This document shows positions 63,085-64,000 of a DNA stretch of 64,000 nucleotides, one piece after another; within the stretch, counting starts at the first letter, position 1, and the number at the start of each line of letters is the position of its first letter. Below the pieces are notes generated by a model, which was not told the origin of the DNA, searched no databases, and saw nothing but the letters and a program-made list of their open reading frames with translations. Made by a program: the position numbers and the translations under genes. The DNA comes from Novosphingobium flavum. Lineage in GTDB: Bacteria > Pseudomonadota > Alphaproteobacteria > Sphingomonadales > Sphingomonadaceae. Location of the stretch: the NCBI RefSeq assembly GCF_014230315.1, contig NZ_JACLAW010000004.1, forward strand, positions 186,001 through 250,000. The letters run 5' to 3'.

Positions 63085-64000
63085 CCACCGATCTCGACCA
63101 GTTCATCACCGGCCTGCCCAAGGCCGAGCTGCACCTCCACATCGAGGGCAGCCTTGAACCCGAACTGATGTTCGCGCTGGCCGCGCGGAACGGGATCGAG
63201 ATCCCCTATGCCAGCGTCGAGGACGTGCGGGCGGCCTATGCCTTCTCCAACCTGCAGGACTTTCTCGACATCTACTATGCCGGGGCCAGCGTCCTGATCA
63301 CGCAGGCGGACTTCCACGATCTCGCCATGGCCTATTTCGACCGCGCGGCGGCCGACGGCGTCCGCCATGCGGAGATCATGTTCGACCCCCAGACCCATAC
63401 CGACCGGGGCATCGCCTTCGCCACGGTGATCGAAGGCCTGCTTTCCGCCATGGCCGAGGCGGAAGCGAAACACGGCCTGACCAGCGCGCTGATCCTCTCG
63501 TTCCTGCGCCACCTGAGCGAGGAAGCCGCCTTCGAGGTGCTGGCCATGGCGGAGCCCTATCTCGACCGGATCGCCGCCGTCGGCCTCGATTCCAGCGAGG
63601 TGGGCCATCCCCCGGCCAAGTTCGCACGGGTCTTTGCCGCCGCCGCCGCCAAGGGGCTAAAGCGCGTTGCCCACGCGGGCGAGGAAGGCCCGCCCGAATA
63701 TGTGGTCGAGGCGCTCGACCTGCTCCATGTCGACCGGATCGACCACGGCAACCGCGCGATGGAAGACGCCGGGCTTGTCCGCCGCCTCGCCGGTGCCGGC
63801 ATGACGCTCACGGTCTGCCCGCTGTCCAACCTCAAGCTCTGCGTGGTGGGGGACCTTGCCGATCACCCTCTCGACCGGATGCTGGCCGAGGGCCTGCGCG
63901 CCACGGTCAATTCCGACGATCCGGCCTATTTCGGCGGCTATGTGGCCGACAATTACCGCGCCATCGCCAAGGCGCGCGGCCTTTCGCGCGATGATCTGGC
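63081..64000 (+). CDS. Adenosine/adenine deaminase, truncated by window end
   Basis: The first 306 residues of an adenosine deaminase-fold enzyme, running off the window. It begins GLPKAELHLHIEGSLEPELMF with the zinc HxH motif. It has LDSSEVGHPPAKF, the third His in VAHAGEEGPPEYV, the fourth motif DRIDHGNRAMED and the zinc Asp in VNSDDPAYFGGY. The SEVGHPP segment and FGGY resemble the adenine deaminase (Aah1-like) branch rather than classical adenosine deaminase. It would feed hypoxanthine into XdhAB. Start overlaps the guaD stop as ATGA. Confidence 0.93.
   Translation, partial: MTTDLDQFITGLPKAELHLHIEGSLEPELMFALAARNGIEIPYASVEDVRAAYAFSNLQDFLDIYYAGASVLITQADFHDLAMAYFDRAAADGVRHAEIMFDPQTHTDRGIAFATVIEGLLSAMAEAEAKHGLTSALILSFLRHLSEEAAFEVLAMAEPYLDRIAAVGLDSSEVGHPPAKFARVFAAAAAKGLKRVAHAGEEGPPEYVVEALDLLHVDRIDHGNRAMEDAGLVRRLAGAGMTLTVCPLSNLKLCVVGDLADHPLDRMLAEGLRATVNSDDPAYFGGYVADNYRAIAKARGLSRDDL

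Overview
The window is 64 kb of GC-rich alphaproteobacterial chromosome, most likely from a sphingomonad (Novosphingobium or a close relative). The reasons are the very high third-position GC, two TonB-dependent receptors of the sphingomonad type, a single bifunctional RelA/SpoT protein, and long runs of ATGA-overlapping operons. No phage, integrase, transposase or CRISPR array is visible.

Bases 1-16689 hold a two-component system followed by a locus for sulfoquinovose (SQ) and sulfoquinovosyl-glycerol. The minus-strand operon reads sulfoquinovosidase (GH31), LacI regulator, aldo-keto reductase (SmoB-like), SsuD-type flavin monooxygenase (SmoC-like), glycerol-3-phosphate dehydrogenase, NADPH:FMN reductase, a RibB homologue without its catalytic ligands, and glycerol kinase. 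A divergent TonB receptor, an ExuT-type MFS importer and a YeiH-type putative sulfate/sulfite exporter complete it. The inferred route is uptake, hydrolysis to SQ plus glycerol, oxidative desulfonation to 6-dehydroglucose plus sulfite, reduction to glucose, glycerol salvage and sulfite export. An 18-bp motif shared by the two divergent promoter regions suggests a single regulon.

Bases 16690-45354 are mixed housekeeping: tRNA-Ser(GGA), a DUF1905 protein, Rsh, HemF, PdeM, a TonB receptor behind a ModE-box-like palindrome and followed by modBC, a partial exopolysaccharide cluster (NarL regulator, GumB-like export protein, ExoY-like transferase, outer-membrane barrel, Wzc-like kinase, GT4), a SleB hydrolase, RNase H-like protein, RluE, Ohr, TrhO, an ABC-F ATPase, a Gre factor, an orphan lipoprotein, a palindromic repeat and a GltB-like protein.

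Bases 45439-64000 are one long purine-degradation operon of 16 genes, the last cut by the window end: transporter with an AtzG-like tail, AtzE-type amidase, purine permease, periplasmic nucleosidase, HpxW, HpxK, HpxJ, PuuE, UraD, PuuD, UraH, XdhA, XdhB, XdhC, GuaD and adenine/adenosine deaminase. Together they take purines through xanthine, urate and allantoin to ureidoglycine and an oxamate-type end product. The molybdenum enzyme XdhAB links this region functionally to the modBC/TonB locus.
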